DNA from: Lineus longissimus
Taxonomy: Eukaryota > Nemertea > Pilidiophora > Heteronemertea > Lineidae
Length of the DNA: 64,000 nucleotides
Direction: 5' to 3'
Assembly (NCBI RefSeq): GCF_910592395.1
Contig: NC_088308.1
Location: forward strand, 5,084,001-5,148,000
Of the stretch, positions 11,907-23,500 are shown one piece after another (the first letter of the stretch is position 1; the number at the start of each line of letters is the position of its first letter). A program made the translations under genes and the position numbers. Under the pieces are notes generated by a model that made no database searches, had not been told where the DNA came from, and saw nothing but the letters and a program-made list of their open reading frames with translations.

Positions 11907-13703
11907 ATGAAGCTTGATATTGGGTTAATTTTGTGCACCACGGTGTTTCTTACTCTTTTAAAGAAGGGTAGGTTCTTATTTTCTACCATTTACTGCTTTG
12001 TGTTGGTTCAAATGTACTGTAATTTGTGTTTTTGGAAGTAGGTCACCAACTCAGAACTGCCATGGCTCATCTGCGTACATCAATGTACATGAATGTATAC
12101 ATTGTTTTCTCTTATTGTGATACTAACTTACTTTGTATTATATTTGGTGCCAACTTTCAAAATTACATGATTCGATGATGTTTAGACGTCTTTATCGCTG
12201 CACAGTATACTCTCTGCAATATATGTTCCTAAATTATGATTGTATAGGAACCTACCACCTTACAGCAATACAGGGTGATTTTGAAGCAGTTGTTTGCCAT
12301 GCACCAGTGGCAGTGTGAGTGTCGTTGATCGGTCTCCACGCTGAGAGTAGCCCCTCATTCATGACCAATTCTTAATTCCAAAAATACCTCTTCTTCAGGT
12401 TACACCATCCAGTGTTATCAGTGTGATAGCAATGAGGATGAGACATGCCCGGCTGATCGGCCATTTGATAAGAATATCAACGCCATGGTTAACTGTGGAG
12501 GGTTCGAGGCGAAGGTTCCTGGAACGTTTTGCTTGAAAGTGTATCAAGAATCACCTGGATGTAAGTTTTCCCTGAAAGGGATACAGAATACAAGACCTCC
12601 ACTCTTTAAGTCCACTGCCCAAATTGACAAAACATCCATCCCTGAGCAACTTACCAACCAAATAAAAACTAAACCGATTTTCGTGTTTAACATAGCCCAA
12701 AAAATCTTTATTGCCAGAAAGAAGATTCTTATAATGTTAAGATCTGACAGCGGTGACAAAACTCACTCGGTGTCAATAAAACCTGTAGCATAAACATTCA
12801 GGGCCGAGTTTACAAAGGGTGTTTAGCTTAAAACAGCGTTTAATGTCTGAATAGACAGAGTCAGGGCCTTGCAGGGTTTCTTCATGAAAACCGCATTAGG
12901 CCCTGAAACTGATTATGTAGAATTTACACGCGTCTAACTCTTAAACACCCTTCGTAAATTCGGCCCTCAGTCTATCTTGTTCTGTCTTCACATGAGACAT
13001 TTGGGATCCTTTGGAAGCATTTTATCATTCATTGAAACTTTGGAAACTAATGTTTTTATGGCTTTTATTTTCAGGGTTTGGCTGGGTGAAGATCACGAGA
13101 AGGTGTGGCTCGATCTCGGAAACAGGTAAGTCAAGAGAGTTCAGCTATTATACCCCTGGGACTGCCAGGGTTGTCTCACTCTGTGTGATTCCAACTAATT
13201 TCATCTTCATGGATGATGAAAGTACTAATCTAGACGAAATAACAGGCCATCTCTATTGAAAGCTAGAAATAGACTGTGGACAGGTTGTGCTGGTCGACCA
13301 TGTGACTACAGTATTTACAGGAGTCTAGCTTAGTTCAGGCTCTTTTGAAATCACAACAAAATTTCCGAGGAAACATGAAACGACCAGTGTTGACCATGTT
13401 ATGTGCTTATATGAAAGGAAACTCTCCTGACAAAAGTAAAAAGTCTTGTTACGTTGGTAAGTAGCACTTATTTTTACCAGCAAATAACAAAGCAATTTTT
13501 AATTGTCGTGCTAATCTCCTTTATGTCTTTCAGGCGTTGCTGTGGGTTGTCGTTGGGAATACATCGACAGTGGCGTCTTCAAGGAGACGTGTTTCTGTTA
13601 CACTTCAGATGGCTGCAACGGTTCTTCGACGATATCCACAAATTCCGTCCTCATCATTGTGTCAATAATAGCAGCTTTTCTAATGAAATACTTTTCTCAC
13701 TAA
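11907..13703 (+). CDS. Ly6/uPAR-domain protein, probably GPI-anchored
   Basis: Four exons (11907-11967, 12399-12560, 13075-13125, 13534-13703) join in consistent phase 1 to a 147-residue protein. Residues 1-20 form a signal peptide (MKLDIGLILCTTVFLTLL). The mature part opens with the Ly6 hallmark YTIQCYQC (Cys26 and Cys29). It ends with CFCYTSDGCN (Cys111-Asn120), the closing cysteines and invariant CN of the three-finger Ly6 fold. A G-S-S omega-site-like stretch (121-123) and a hydrophobic tail (about 129-145) follow, as expected for GPI attachment. Invertebrate relatives include the quiver/sleepless-type proteins, which sit at the cell surface and modulate channels or receptors. Which subfamily this is, and its partner, cannot be told. 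Intron 2 carries an inverted-repeat element. Confidence 0.88.
12800..12967. mobile_element. Inverted-repeat element (MITE-like) in Ly6 intron 2
   Basis: The element opens with AGGGCCGAGTTTACAAAGGG and closes with the near-complement CCCTTCGTAAATTCGGCCCT. The terminal inverted repeats run about 35 bp, within an element of about 168 bp. No open frame. This structure fits a non-autonomous DNA transposon inserted in the intron. Confidence 0.7.
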
Positions 13704-14333
13704 TGGTTTGAAACCGAACTGCAAATATATCAATTTTGAATTGTATTTCGGATTAATTTCTATTTGTTGGTTGAAAGATGCCATTTTCCCAACTGAAGGC
13801 ACCTGTGTGGCATCTTGCTATCCACCTAAGTGAAACTTTGCTGTCAACACTTTTGCCATAGCTAATACTTTCTGTACAACATGGCCAATGTAAATATTAG
13901 TGGCTTCAAGCACTACAAGATGCTGTACAGTTTCAGTTAGGTTCAAGGCATATAACCAAAAAGAGCGGTACTTTAAACAGCCTTGAATCACTATCTATTG
14001 GTGTCTTGTTCCAATACGTGTAGTTGGGTCGGGAAGGGAAATTAGAAAAGAGGGAGTACTAGAAGTCTTGTACATTTATGCAAGGCTTGATTTATGAAGA
14101 ACATTCCATTTGTAATAGACATCAATATTTCAGCTTATTCAGTTGGTAGATACACTCAACTGTCGAAGTGTTTGGTTAGACAACCAATTCCTTTTATTTG
14201 CTATGAATTCCTTATCAAGTTATGTATATTGCAAACCTGGAAATATTTGGGTGCCTTTTGGTTTTATTTTTGTGTAGATAATCGCAAAAATATTCATCTG
14301 CAAAAAAATCCAAGTTAACTTGTCAAAGCACGA

Positions 14334-14339
14334 AATAAA
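14334..14339 (+). terminator. Candidate polyadenylation signal, Ly6 gene
   Basis: Canonical AATAAA 631 bp past the stop codon; further copies occur near 14918-14936. Which one is used is unknown. Confidence 0.4.
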
Positions 14340-15219
14340 AGTTATTGTTTGCCAAAATTGCAATTTCAGTATTTCCAGGGTTACAATAAACTTTTGTTTC
14401 ATAGCTTCAGCTTGTATATCCCATCATATCATATGCTTATAGCTCTGTTGTACATTCCATCTCTTTTAAAGGTGCAGATATAGCCTTTAGTTGATCACGT
14501 ATTGGACTCAAATTTAGATATTTTAGTGAGTATCCTTTTCCTGCCATTTTACCCATTTTAACATTCCAGTGTTTTCTGAAATTGTTCAACCGTCCTCTCC
14601 ATCCTAATCAGAACCACAGAAAACTGTTGCGTGTGCAAAAGTGATGGTTTACCTCAAAACTAAACCAAGGGTCTGGTCTGTACAAAAAAGCACAGAACCA
14701 CTCTCTGAAAATATCTACCAGTAAACTATATGTAGTTATCTTCTGACTTATTATCATCTTACAATAAGGGATGTCAAATGGTAGAATGTTTTGTATTATA
14801 TGTAAAGCATTTATATATTCACAATGTAAATATTATGCATCTGAAGTGTATGTATGGTTTGACCAGATCATTTTATAATGCTATATAATAAGTAAAAATA
14901 ACATTTTATACAATGATAAATAAATTGCAAATAAAGATGATTTACATACATTCTACAAAAGAACTTTTGGTTGTGTCTCCCAAATCTGTAGAAACTGAAA
15001 TGAATCTTCCAGAACCCTGGAAGGAGAGTTGCCATTGGTTCCGAATTGCAGCATTGTGAGGAACTTAGGGTCATCCAAATCTGATTGTTTCCGAACAAGG
15101 GGCATCCAACATTCCTAGGCAGTGCTGGAAGTTTATATAGATGACAGAATCATTGAGAGCTTTATGCGTGTCGGGGCACCAACTGAGACGTATTGTCTTT
15201 CCTAGAATAGGCCGGGTGT

Positions 15220-15640
15220 CTTGTCCCCCCAAATGGCCATCTCAGTTTCGTCCCTCAACGAGATGTTTTTTCATGTATAGCCCAGAATAGGGTGTCAGTA
15301 ATGTCTCCCAACAAATGAGACTTTTTTTATGCTTCCTGAATGTAGGGTGACAAATTTGTCCAAGAAGCAAGGCATCTTTCATGTGTCTCCCAGACTAGGC
15401 CAGGTGGCAATTTTGTCTCCAAACAAACGAAACATCTTTCATGTCTCCCCCAGAATAGGGTGACAGTTTTGTCTCAAAACAAGTCAGACGCCTTTCATGT
15501 TTCTCCCAGACTAGGGTGGCAGTAGTTGTGTCTCCCAACGAATGAGACATCTTTCATGTCGCTGCCAAGGGTAGAAGTTCTGTCACCCAACAAGTGAGAT
15601 ATATTTTACGTCTGTCCCAGAAGAGGGTGATCGTTCATCC
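15220..15640. repeat. Degenerate minisatellite, about 57-bp unit, about 7 copies
   Basis: The unit approximates GTCTCCCAACAAATGAGACA, then TCTTTCATGTCTCCCAGAAT, then AGGGTGACAGTTTT. The TTTCATG anchor recurs near 15271, 15328, 15379, 15439, 15495, 15553 and 15606. Copies are clearly diverged, so the array is old. Confidence 0.8.
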
Positions 15641-16468
15641 CAAATGCAGCCAGGACCAGCTTTCATGCTCGTACTATCTTTGGAGGAAGGTACAATTATA
15701 ATTACTGTATCATTAGTCTCCTTGACCTAATTTTCAACGATTATGAGTCTTTCCTTGAGTAACCGGGATTCGTCATTTCCCTCCGTTTCCAATGACATTG
15801 GGTAATCCCTTATATGACTATGTTTCATTAATTAATATCGTGGTTTATTAATTGATGATAGCATCCAAAGAATTCTTTACTAAGCCACCCACCAGTAAAA
15901 TGATATTGAAAATGATAAAACGTCTTCCCACACACCACCCCACCTGATATCGGACATTGACTTAATCGTGTGCTGTAAACTCGACCAAGAGCTGTCTCGA
16001 CTTTCAAGGCTTTGAATCAAGCCATGGATTGATACGAAAAAAAGCCGCTTGATATGGGTTGCCATTCTCGCATTTTACATTCAGTTGGCCATATATTAGG
16101 TCACAACCAACTTTTCTACATGCTTTGCCATGTCTCATATATCTCACAATGACACTATTTCGAGCCGTTCGATAAGCTTATTGTGTCACGCTATCGTATC
16201 TGGGTTAGATCAAGCTATTCGAACTACACTATTTTGCGTCCGGTATCTATTCATATCTTACAATGCAATGTAAATAGCAAAGTGCTATGCCTATTTGAAA
16301 CATGGGAATTCCCGGCTTCGTCAAACGAGGCCCTTTGTTATGACCAAGAGATTTTCGTGAAAAAGTTCTAATGAGCCATTCCTGTGAGTGACTCAGGCGT
16401 CCTAGTATATCTTGTCCCCTTCTCCAGCATTTTCAATCATTTTGGTCAAATTTCATCACTGGTAGAGG

Positions 16469-19224
16469 ATGTCGTCTGCTGATTGTAACATCGTCTGTTT
16501 ATTCATAGTCTTGACGTTAGCGTTCGTCGTCTGCTCGGGAGCGACTTGCAGGTAAGAATATGAAATGAAATGAAACGATTATATGCTGTACAACTCTACT
16601 GTATTGTACAACTTCGCAACTGTACTTCGTCGCCAATTGAGGACAACTCCCGACATTACACTCCGGACGCAGTTGACCGGCCTCGTCCCTCCCTCTCAAA
16701 CTTGAGACGAGACGAACAAATGGAATGCCCCGGGGTTTACCAGTTATAGGCCTTATTCTTGGAGTTGAGCTCACCATCTTCGGTTCTGAGCAAGGTCTTT
16801 CATCCTCACCTAAAGCTCCCTCAATCAAACGCATTTGGGTCAATTCTAACTCGGTTTCACATCCCCTTTGTTGTTGGAGACGGTGAAACATTTCACACAA
16901 TTTGGTGTCTTTGTGTTCAGGTGCCATCTTTTAAAACTAACTACAAATTGAACTTGTGTGGGGTATGGTAAAAAGCAGGGCCACTTTGGAGGATGCCCCA
17001 CCAACATCGTATATCAGTGCAGTGTAGGTCACACGTATGAGGCACATCGATTTATCGGCGTTGTGCGTAGGAGATCCCTCCTTCAGAAGGAGACTCTAGA
17101 GGATTGACGCACGACACTGATTATTCGGCATGGGAGTTGGGTGTCTTATACTAAATTAATCACATCATATACATGAAACGAAATCTAGGTCGAACACGAG
17201 TCTCCGTGGGTGATATATTCAGGTTAAGGATTTGTGTGCAAAGCGTGATTAAACTCGTTAAACGAAAAAGAGGCCCACACCATTATACCCGATGACTGGT
17301 GAGTACCTCTCCAATAAACGACGTTGTTATTATCGGTACTATCGGTCGTTCACCCGTTTTAGTTTACGCCTGTGTTAGTAAAAAACACTGTCGAAGACAA
17401 ACGCACCCCTGTCTCGATCAATGCCAGGCTCCCAGCCGCTAATATCCCAGTTTGGTGGGTCATTCATGATGCCGAGCCCTGTCCCTGGTTGAGAAAGACT
17501 TGTCCTCACTGAATCATCCTGTCCCTTGTAAATACGAAATAACCATGTCCTTTAAGGAAGGAATCACCTCTATTAAAGACATAATGTAATCACCCGATCT
17601 CTATGAAGACGAATTTATCACGTCTCCGGTGAACACAGAATCACCCGGTCTCTGATAGTAGAGATAGAAGTGCCCTGCTTCTGGTAAAGATGCTCTATCA
17701 AGACAAAATCGCGCTGACCCTGGCACAGCCGAACTGATCGCCCTGTTTCTCGTAAACACTGAATCTTCTTGTCTTTGGTAAGGCCGGAATCGCCATGTCT
17801 CTCGCAAAGACGGAAACAGCCACTGTCTTTGATCATTATATATAGACGGAGGTGCTGCATGTCTCTGGTATTAAAAGACGAACAGACGCTTTCTCTGTGA
17901 GATAAATGGTTTAATCATTTCTCTGGTAAAGGCAGAATCGCCCTGTCGCCGGTGGGTGCTAGAGCACCCTGTCTCAAGTAAAGACAGATTCGCCCTGTCC
18001 CAGGTAAAAACGAAACTGCCCTGTCTTTAGTAAAGATCATCACACGGTCTCTCGTAACAACGAATTCGTCCTGGCTGGAAATGATTGCAATGAAGACAGA
18101 ATCGCCCTGTCTCTAACGCCGTCATGGTAGAAACAGCTCTAGTATCATTCAGTTGCGACAGGCAAGAACTGGTCGTCGTTTCGGCGGTGCTGTGGTCTTT
18201 AGCCGAATGATATGTATGCACTTATGTGGAACTGGCAGAGGCATGTGATCTAGTCACTAACATCCATGGTTCAGAACGAATGGCCATAATTCGATCTGAA
18301 GCAGATTATGTATTAGAAGTCCATAATCTCCAGATTGTTCAAATCAAATTTTAAAATATCTTCATGCCCGTGTTCTCATTCTTTCCAGCTACGACTGTAC
18401 CGTGGATGACGCCGATCTATCCTGCTGGAGAGAGAACATCGATGTCTTCTCTAACATTATCCTAGACGCCGTCAACCAGCGGGTAATTGTAGCTAACCAT
18501 ATCGGGGAATGGAAGAGGAAACGTGCGCTACCCATATTCGACCCGAGCAGAGCCAACGCAGTGCTTGATGGAATAGTCGCCCGCAACCAGGGTCCCATGC
18601 CTGACGAGTCCATGAGAATCATCTTTGACAACATCGTGAACCAGGTAGGGTTTTATATCATCTAATTGAATGCGGCCTTGAGTCACTGCGTCAAGCTATC
18701 TACCAACTATCTACCAATGAAACTATCTACCAACTTTTATCACCACTTTTTAAGTCGATATGTGGTGCTTCAGAATGGTTGATTGGTTAACAAGAGGTAC
18801 TGGAGCCTGTTACTCAGCTGGGATTAGTCGTTGATGGCTTGACGCCTTCTGGTACAACCTATGGCATTGTTCTTTATTCTGCCATGTAACATGTCCGTGC
18901 AATCATTTTGGCGGAAGGGAGTAAACCCAGAATTGCATATGTTATTGGCGCCAGCATGAAACAAATGATGTGACGTTGAAGAGAAATGATCACATCTCTA
19001 ATTTTATATTTCAGACAACAATATACGAAGAGAATTTCAAAGGAACGCCCGCGAAATACGCATGTCCAGTGCCATGTCTTTACGACGGAATGCAGCCCAT
19101 GTTGGTGGCTGTGATAATCATCCAGACTGTGATGCTAGTTGTCCTTTTAGGAGTTGCGATATTTTTGATCACCTATTTCAAGAGACACAAAGTCACAACT
19201 GAACCTAACCTAATGGAAAAATGA
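16469..19224 (+). CDS. Membrane-anchored chorismate-mutase-like (AroQ-type) protein
   Basis: Three exons (16469-16551, 18389-18644, 19015-19224; phases 2 and 0) encode 182 residues. Residues 1-25 are a signal peptide (core CLFIVLTLAFVVC). Residues 38-121 form an all-helical domain with the AroQ chorismate mutase signature: WRENID, then NQRVIVANHIGEWK, then PIFDPSRANAVL, then NQGPMPDESMRIIFDNIVNQ. Aligned without gaps to the E. coli enzyme, Arg42, Arg59, Lys70, Asp79 and Arg82 match Arg11, Arg28, Lys39, Asp48 and Arg51. Ala83 replaces Glu52; Thr115 and Glu119 stand near Ser84 and Gln88. Cysteines 27, 31, 40, 130 and 134 flank the domain outside the membrane. Residues 143-168 are a transmembrane helix, followed by a 14-residue basic tail. 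The enzyme family converts chorismate to prephenate, but whether this protein catalyses anything is unknown. Animals lack the shikimate pathway, so its ligand may come from microbes or differ. An ATTAAA lies about 25 bp past the stop. Confidence 0.85.
16658..16693. repeat. Dispersed repeat A, copy 2
   Basis: Matches 8384-8419 (ACACTCCGGACGCAGT, then GACCGGCCTCG). Lies in intron 1 of the chorismate-mutase-like gene. Confidence 0.6.
17455..18120. repeat. Degenerate minisatellite, about 30-bp unit, in intron 1
   Basis: About 20 diverged copies of a unit resembling AGACAGAATCGCCCTGTCTC then TGGTAA fill about 660 bp of intron 1 of the chorismate-mutase-like gene. The clearest copies are at 17930-18115. 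Confidence 0.8.
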
Positions 19225-20521
19225 CAATGCGCTGAGAAACAGAAGACGAATTAAATACATTTTCAAAAACCTTTATATGCAAGATTCATTGTCATGTCAG
19301 AATAACTTTTTATAGCTCAGGTCAGCGGAAAACTACTCCAGGGAACTCTCACGCGAAGTTACACGTTCGTTTTGGCTAGACTCCTCTGCAGTCCATGATC
19401 CATTTCGTAATACTGATCGTCATGACGACGCTTGTCCACTGCCTCGGGAGTGTAGTTTTGGCCGGTGCGCCGAATAGTTGCCTGGCTAGACTGGCCTGGT
19501 GATTAAGGATTCTAATGTACCCTTTTAATCTGAGGTCTTCGATCTCTATATCCCTACACCTTAATTGTTCATTGTACCGCGTTGTCATCTGATCATGATT
19601 CAATTTTCAATTCATACATGGTTATCATTTTTCCAGTACTGTAAAATGCCCAGGGGCCGTTGAAGTTGACAGCGATTTTGCACTGATATGTCTGTCACAG
19701 GGTGTTGTTATTCTGTGGGTATTTTTACTCTGAAGCACAACAAAGCAATGATGTGACCAGAGTCAGCACTTACAATACATGCGGCATGCTACATCTACAT
19801 GCATATATCAGGTTCGTTTTCTGACTCTACAAGCGATGTTTTTACCGGTATTTTATACATTTTTGTGCCGAGTGGCTATTTTTCGTATATAGATAACGGT
19901 ATGTGAATCATGTTGTCTTTGATGAAAACCTTGAGATATTCATGTCACATAATATATTACAGACTTATCTAAATGCATCTGTGTTATGATTCATTATCGG
20001 CGACAAAGATTTGAAAGGACAATTTAGAGGGAGGGGGCCTCTCTCCATGAACATAGTTCCAAGCTATACACAAGGACGGACGACAAAGGAACAACCAACC
20101 ACTGCCAGCTGGTTATCTGACTCTCACGAGACTGGTAGTACCCAATATCTACCTGACGACAACTCTTTAAGCACAACCACCACCCGAGTCTTCTCGCTCA
20201 CCAGCCCTATTAACGAAGAGCTCCCTATCAAGGCCCGAGCCTCTCCATGATGCCACTTGTTGCTCTCTGTGAACTGATGACTGACACGTGAGACCAACTT
20301 TCTTTCACGGGAAAATGGTCACTGTAAGAATTATATGGGAAGAAATGTATAATATTTGGGGTTTTCCGGTTTATCCGGCCCAATTGGCAATATTTCCCGA
20401 ATAGATGTTACGTCCTGTTAATGGGGCTGGTCATCATCGCGTACATTCGGGAAAAACTCCCAAACGAGACCCAAATTCTACCGGCGCAGTCGGATGCGCA
20501 GTTGAACGGGAAAGTATCAAA
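19225..20521. other. Intergenic between chorismate-mutase-like gene and GET4
   Basis: Contains a 35-codon frame with a signal-peptide-like sequence (19395-19502) and an unrecognised 79-codon frame (20011-20250). The last 150 bp are probably GET4 promoter and 5' UTR. Confidence 0.4.
19395..19502 (+). CDS. Small ORF with signal-peptide-like sequence (uncertain)
   Basis: A 35-codon frame begins MIHFVILIVMTTLVHCLGSV, a convincing hydrophobic signal sequence, and ends CLARLAW-stop. It lies 170 bp after the chorismate-mutase-like gene on the same strand, just after a CTGCAG acceptor-like site. It could be a tiny secreted peptide, a leftover first exon from a local duplication, or chance. Confidence 0.2.
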   Translation: MIHFVILIVMTTLVHCLGSVVLAGAPNSCLARLAW

Positions 20522-20530
20522 ATGGCGGAT
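20500..20530 (+). promoter_or_regulatory. NRF1-like and YY1-like elements around the GET4 start
   Basis: The words GATGCGCAGT (NRF1-like) and CAAAATGGCGG (matching the YY1 core AANATGGCGG) lie within 35 bp. The GET4 start codon sits inside the YY1-like word. This arrangement is known from housekeeping promoters in animals; function here is inferred. Confidence 0.4.
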
Positions 20531-23500
20531 CCAGAGAGTCGACGCGGCGGTGGTGCACGGCGAGTTTTGGCCAAATTAAAAGCCAGTGTGGCGGCCGGTG
20601 AATATTATGAAGCACACCAGATGTACCGGTCATTGTATTTTAGGTAATAATCCCACTTTTAAGGCAGGGTCGATGTTTTTCACCTGTGACTACATGATTA
20701 TTGATCGTGGGTTTCCCGAAGATTCCAGTGTATTGCGTGTATATTAATATTTGTACAAGTGGGTAGTTTAAGATTCTGCCACCAGGGCCGGTGTGAAATT
20801 GGTTAGTCTGGTTAGATGGGAAATAAGAGTTACCCTATTAAGTCATTGATTATTCATTCATTGGATATCTCAGACGACAGAGATTCAATCATGGTAAGAA
20901 AGGCCAGCCGTGACCAGTGAGTGCGACGAGCGTGGAGTGAGAAGTTGGAAGACTTGTGAATGTGAGTTGTTCTAACAACAAATACTAGCTTTGATTCAAT
21001 GATTGAGTAACAGTGATTTGAACTCATTGCAGGTACAATGCCCAGAAGAAGTATGCAGAGGCAATTGATTTACTTTACTCGGGTGCTATGGATTTTCTGA
21101 AACATGATCAGGTGAGCTGGCTTATTGCTGTTGTAGGGACAGGTTTTGCTTGACTTTGTCCCTGACTGTGACTGATCTAATGCTGAAAAATGATATAGGC
21201 CCTTTTCCAGATATGCCGGAACCACCTCGGGTCGAACCAACCATCTGTTTGTTGGTCCGACTCCAGGTTGTACCGGCGTATCTGGAAAAGGGCCTATTGC
21301 TGCCAGGTAGTCTTTTACACTGACATTTGTGACCTGCATCATACATTACAGTTACTTATCCAGTGATTCGGTGGGTCGAAGTGCAGGTAAAAGTGCATTA
21401 CTGTTATCAACATTTCTTTTGATTTTTTTCAGCATGAGAGTGGTGCAGACCTAGCCATGCTTTTACTAGAAATCATGAAAAATGCCTCCTCGGCAGTTGA
21501 TAATGATTCTGTAGGTAAGTGTCAGAAGAAAGCTGTAATTATGCGTTGAGACAGAGACAATGCTAGTGGTCGCTACGAGTTGGATTTCTCATTTGAATTG
21601 AAGTCTGTTGTGATTCTGTTTTCACCTGCTTCATCAACGTTCATTTCAAGTGAGTTGTTGTACAGCAGAGAAAGTACATGTATGCCATATTGCAGCAGGT
21701 AGTGATACAGGCTCATCTGCCTTTCTTTAAAATAGAAAATGGAATGGGGGAGTGGGGTTACAGGCCATAAAAATCAAGTTTTTAAGCTAACTCTGCAATT
21801 TTGATAAGAACGCTCAAGCAACTCGAGCAACTCCAAACAAACATGTCATAAAACAAATGTTGGTCATTCATTTCTCTCTTTAGGTAAACTTGTCAATATC
21901 CATAAATCTTTCCAAAATTCCCAAGATAGGATAGCGTTCACAAGTTCAGCCATCAAATGGGCATCGATGGGCGAAAATCAGAAATATCATTCTGGTCATC
22001 CAGACTTACATCAACAGTTAGCACTTAATCTATGGCAAGGTAAGTATAAAATGATGCCAACCTTTTAAGGGCAGGTCTCTCGGGGGCACTGTGAGTTTGG
22101 TCTGTTTGTATGGTGGTCAGTCTTGCTGGAGTAAATCGTCCACTTGCTATGCATGTGAAGTGCAAATTGTTTTTAGAGAAAGGTCATAAGCCCTGTCATG
22201 AAGAAACTTCCTCAATTAATGTTGTCATGTTTCTAAAGTGGTTTTGGGTTGATATGAAAATGAAATTTAAGTTCTTGTGTAAAGCACTATATTATACTGC
22301 ACATAATGTACAAAAAGTGCAACTGTACTGCCTCAAAGCACTTTACATTCACTTCCCAGCCTTATCCAGATAAACTTCTGTAGAAAACTGTGTGGCGTGT
22401 TTTCTTAGCCATTTTGGGCCAGTTTTGTATTTCACGCTCTCTGTTTCTATTTCAGAAAAGAATTATGCAGAAGCACGGTATCACTTCTTGCATTCAACAG
22501 CCGGGGAAGAGTGTGCTAATATGTTGATAGAGTACCACAATACAAAAGGTTATCCTTCTGAAGTGGACTTATTTGTAGCACAAGCAGTTCTACAGTAAGT
22601 ACTATTCAAACATTCAATTGAAATAACTGATTGGTGCTTGTACACTTGATAGAAATCGGTCAATGGTAAATCACTGTTGCCATCATCAGTTGAATAAATG
22701 CTGCTACCAATGTATTGTCTCCCAGGTCAATTGTCCAGATTCTATTAAAACTGTGGGAGAGATTACTGTAAACCCCAAGTTTGTCAACCGAAACTTTCTT
22801 CCATCTACTACATTGTGTTGTAAACAAGCCGCTTTTTCAAAAACTCAAGAGTCAAAGTATCTCGTGTTCTAATGTGCTAAAAATTTGAAATATCTCGTCT
22901 TTGAAAATAATGTGTGAATTTGGGAAAATTCCTGCAGTGGATGATACTTATCTAATCTCACAACATTCATTTTCAGATATTTATGTCGGAAAAATAAACA
23001 GTCAGCTAATGTTGTATTTTTTACGTATACAAGAAGTCACCCTCTCATAAAAGATGGCCCGCCATTCATGAAGCCGCTGCTGAACTTTTGCTGGTTTCTC
23101 CTTTTAGCTGTTGAAGAGTAAGTTTATCTAAAAGACTACAAATTCGTTAGCCAGTTGAGATATTTGGGAACCGCTAAATGTAGTGTTCTCTTGCAATGAT
23201 AAATGTGGCCATTGGACTTCTTTCTGACTATAGCGTCTGACTGTATAGCACTGTCTGTGGAGAGTTCACGACTCAACAGTCCTAGAAACTAAATGGAGTG
23301 TTCGAGGGAGAATACTATTAACATAACCCCAGATTTTGATTTTACTGTACAACCTCTGCATTTAAAAGAAAGTACAAAATTTAGTCTTGATTTTTCTTCA
23401 ATAAGTTCAATTCAAGTTAGTTTCATTTCCTTATTTGCTTCCCATTTCAGTGGTAAACTGACAGTATTTACTATTCTTTGTGAGCAGTATCAAACATCTA

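Larger units (their letters stand above)
13704..16468. other. Ly6 3' UTR and intergenic DNA
   Basis: AATAAA signals lie at 14334-14339 and around 14918-14936, so the Ly6 3' UTR probably ends near 14.36 or 14.95 kb. Beyond that is a minisatellite (15220-15640) and unrecognised sequence up to the next gene. Confidence 0.5.

Noticed and set aside
16517-16927. 136-codon minus-strand frame antisense to exon 1 of the chorismate-mutase-like gene
   Set aside because: No recognisable domain, overlaps a dispersed repeat, and no supporting splice partner; treated as a shadow frame.
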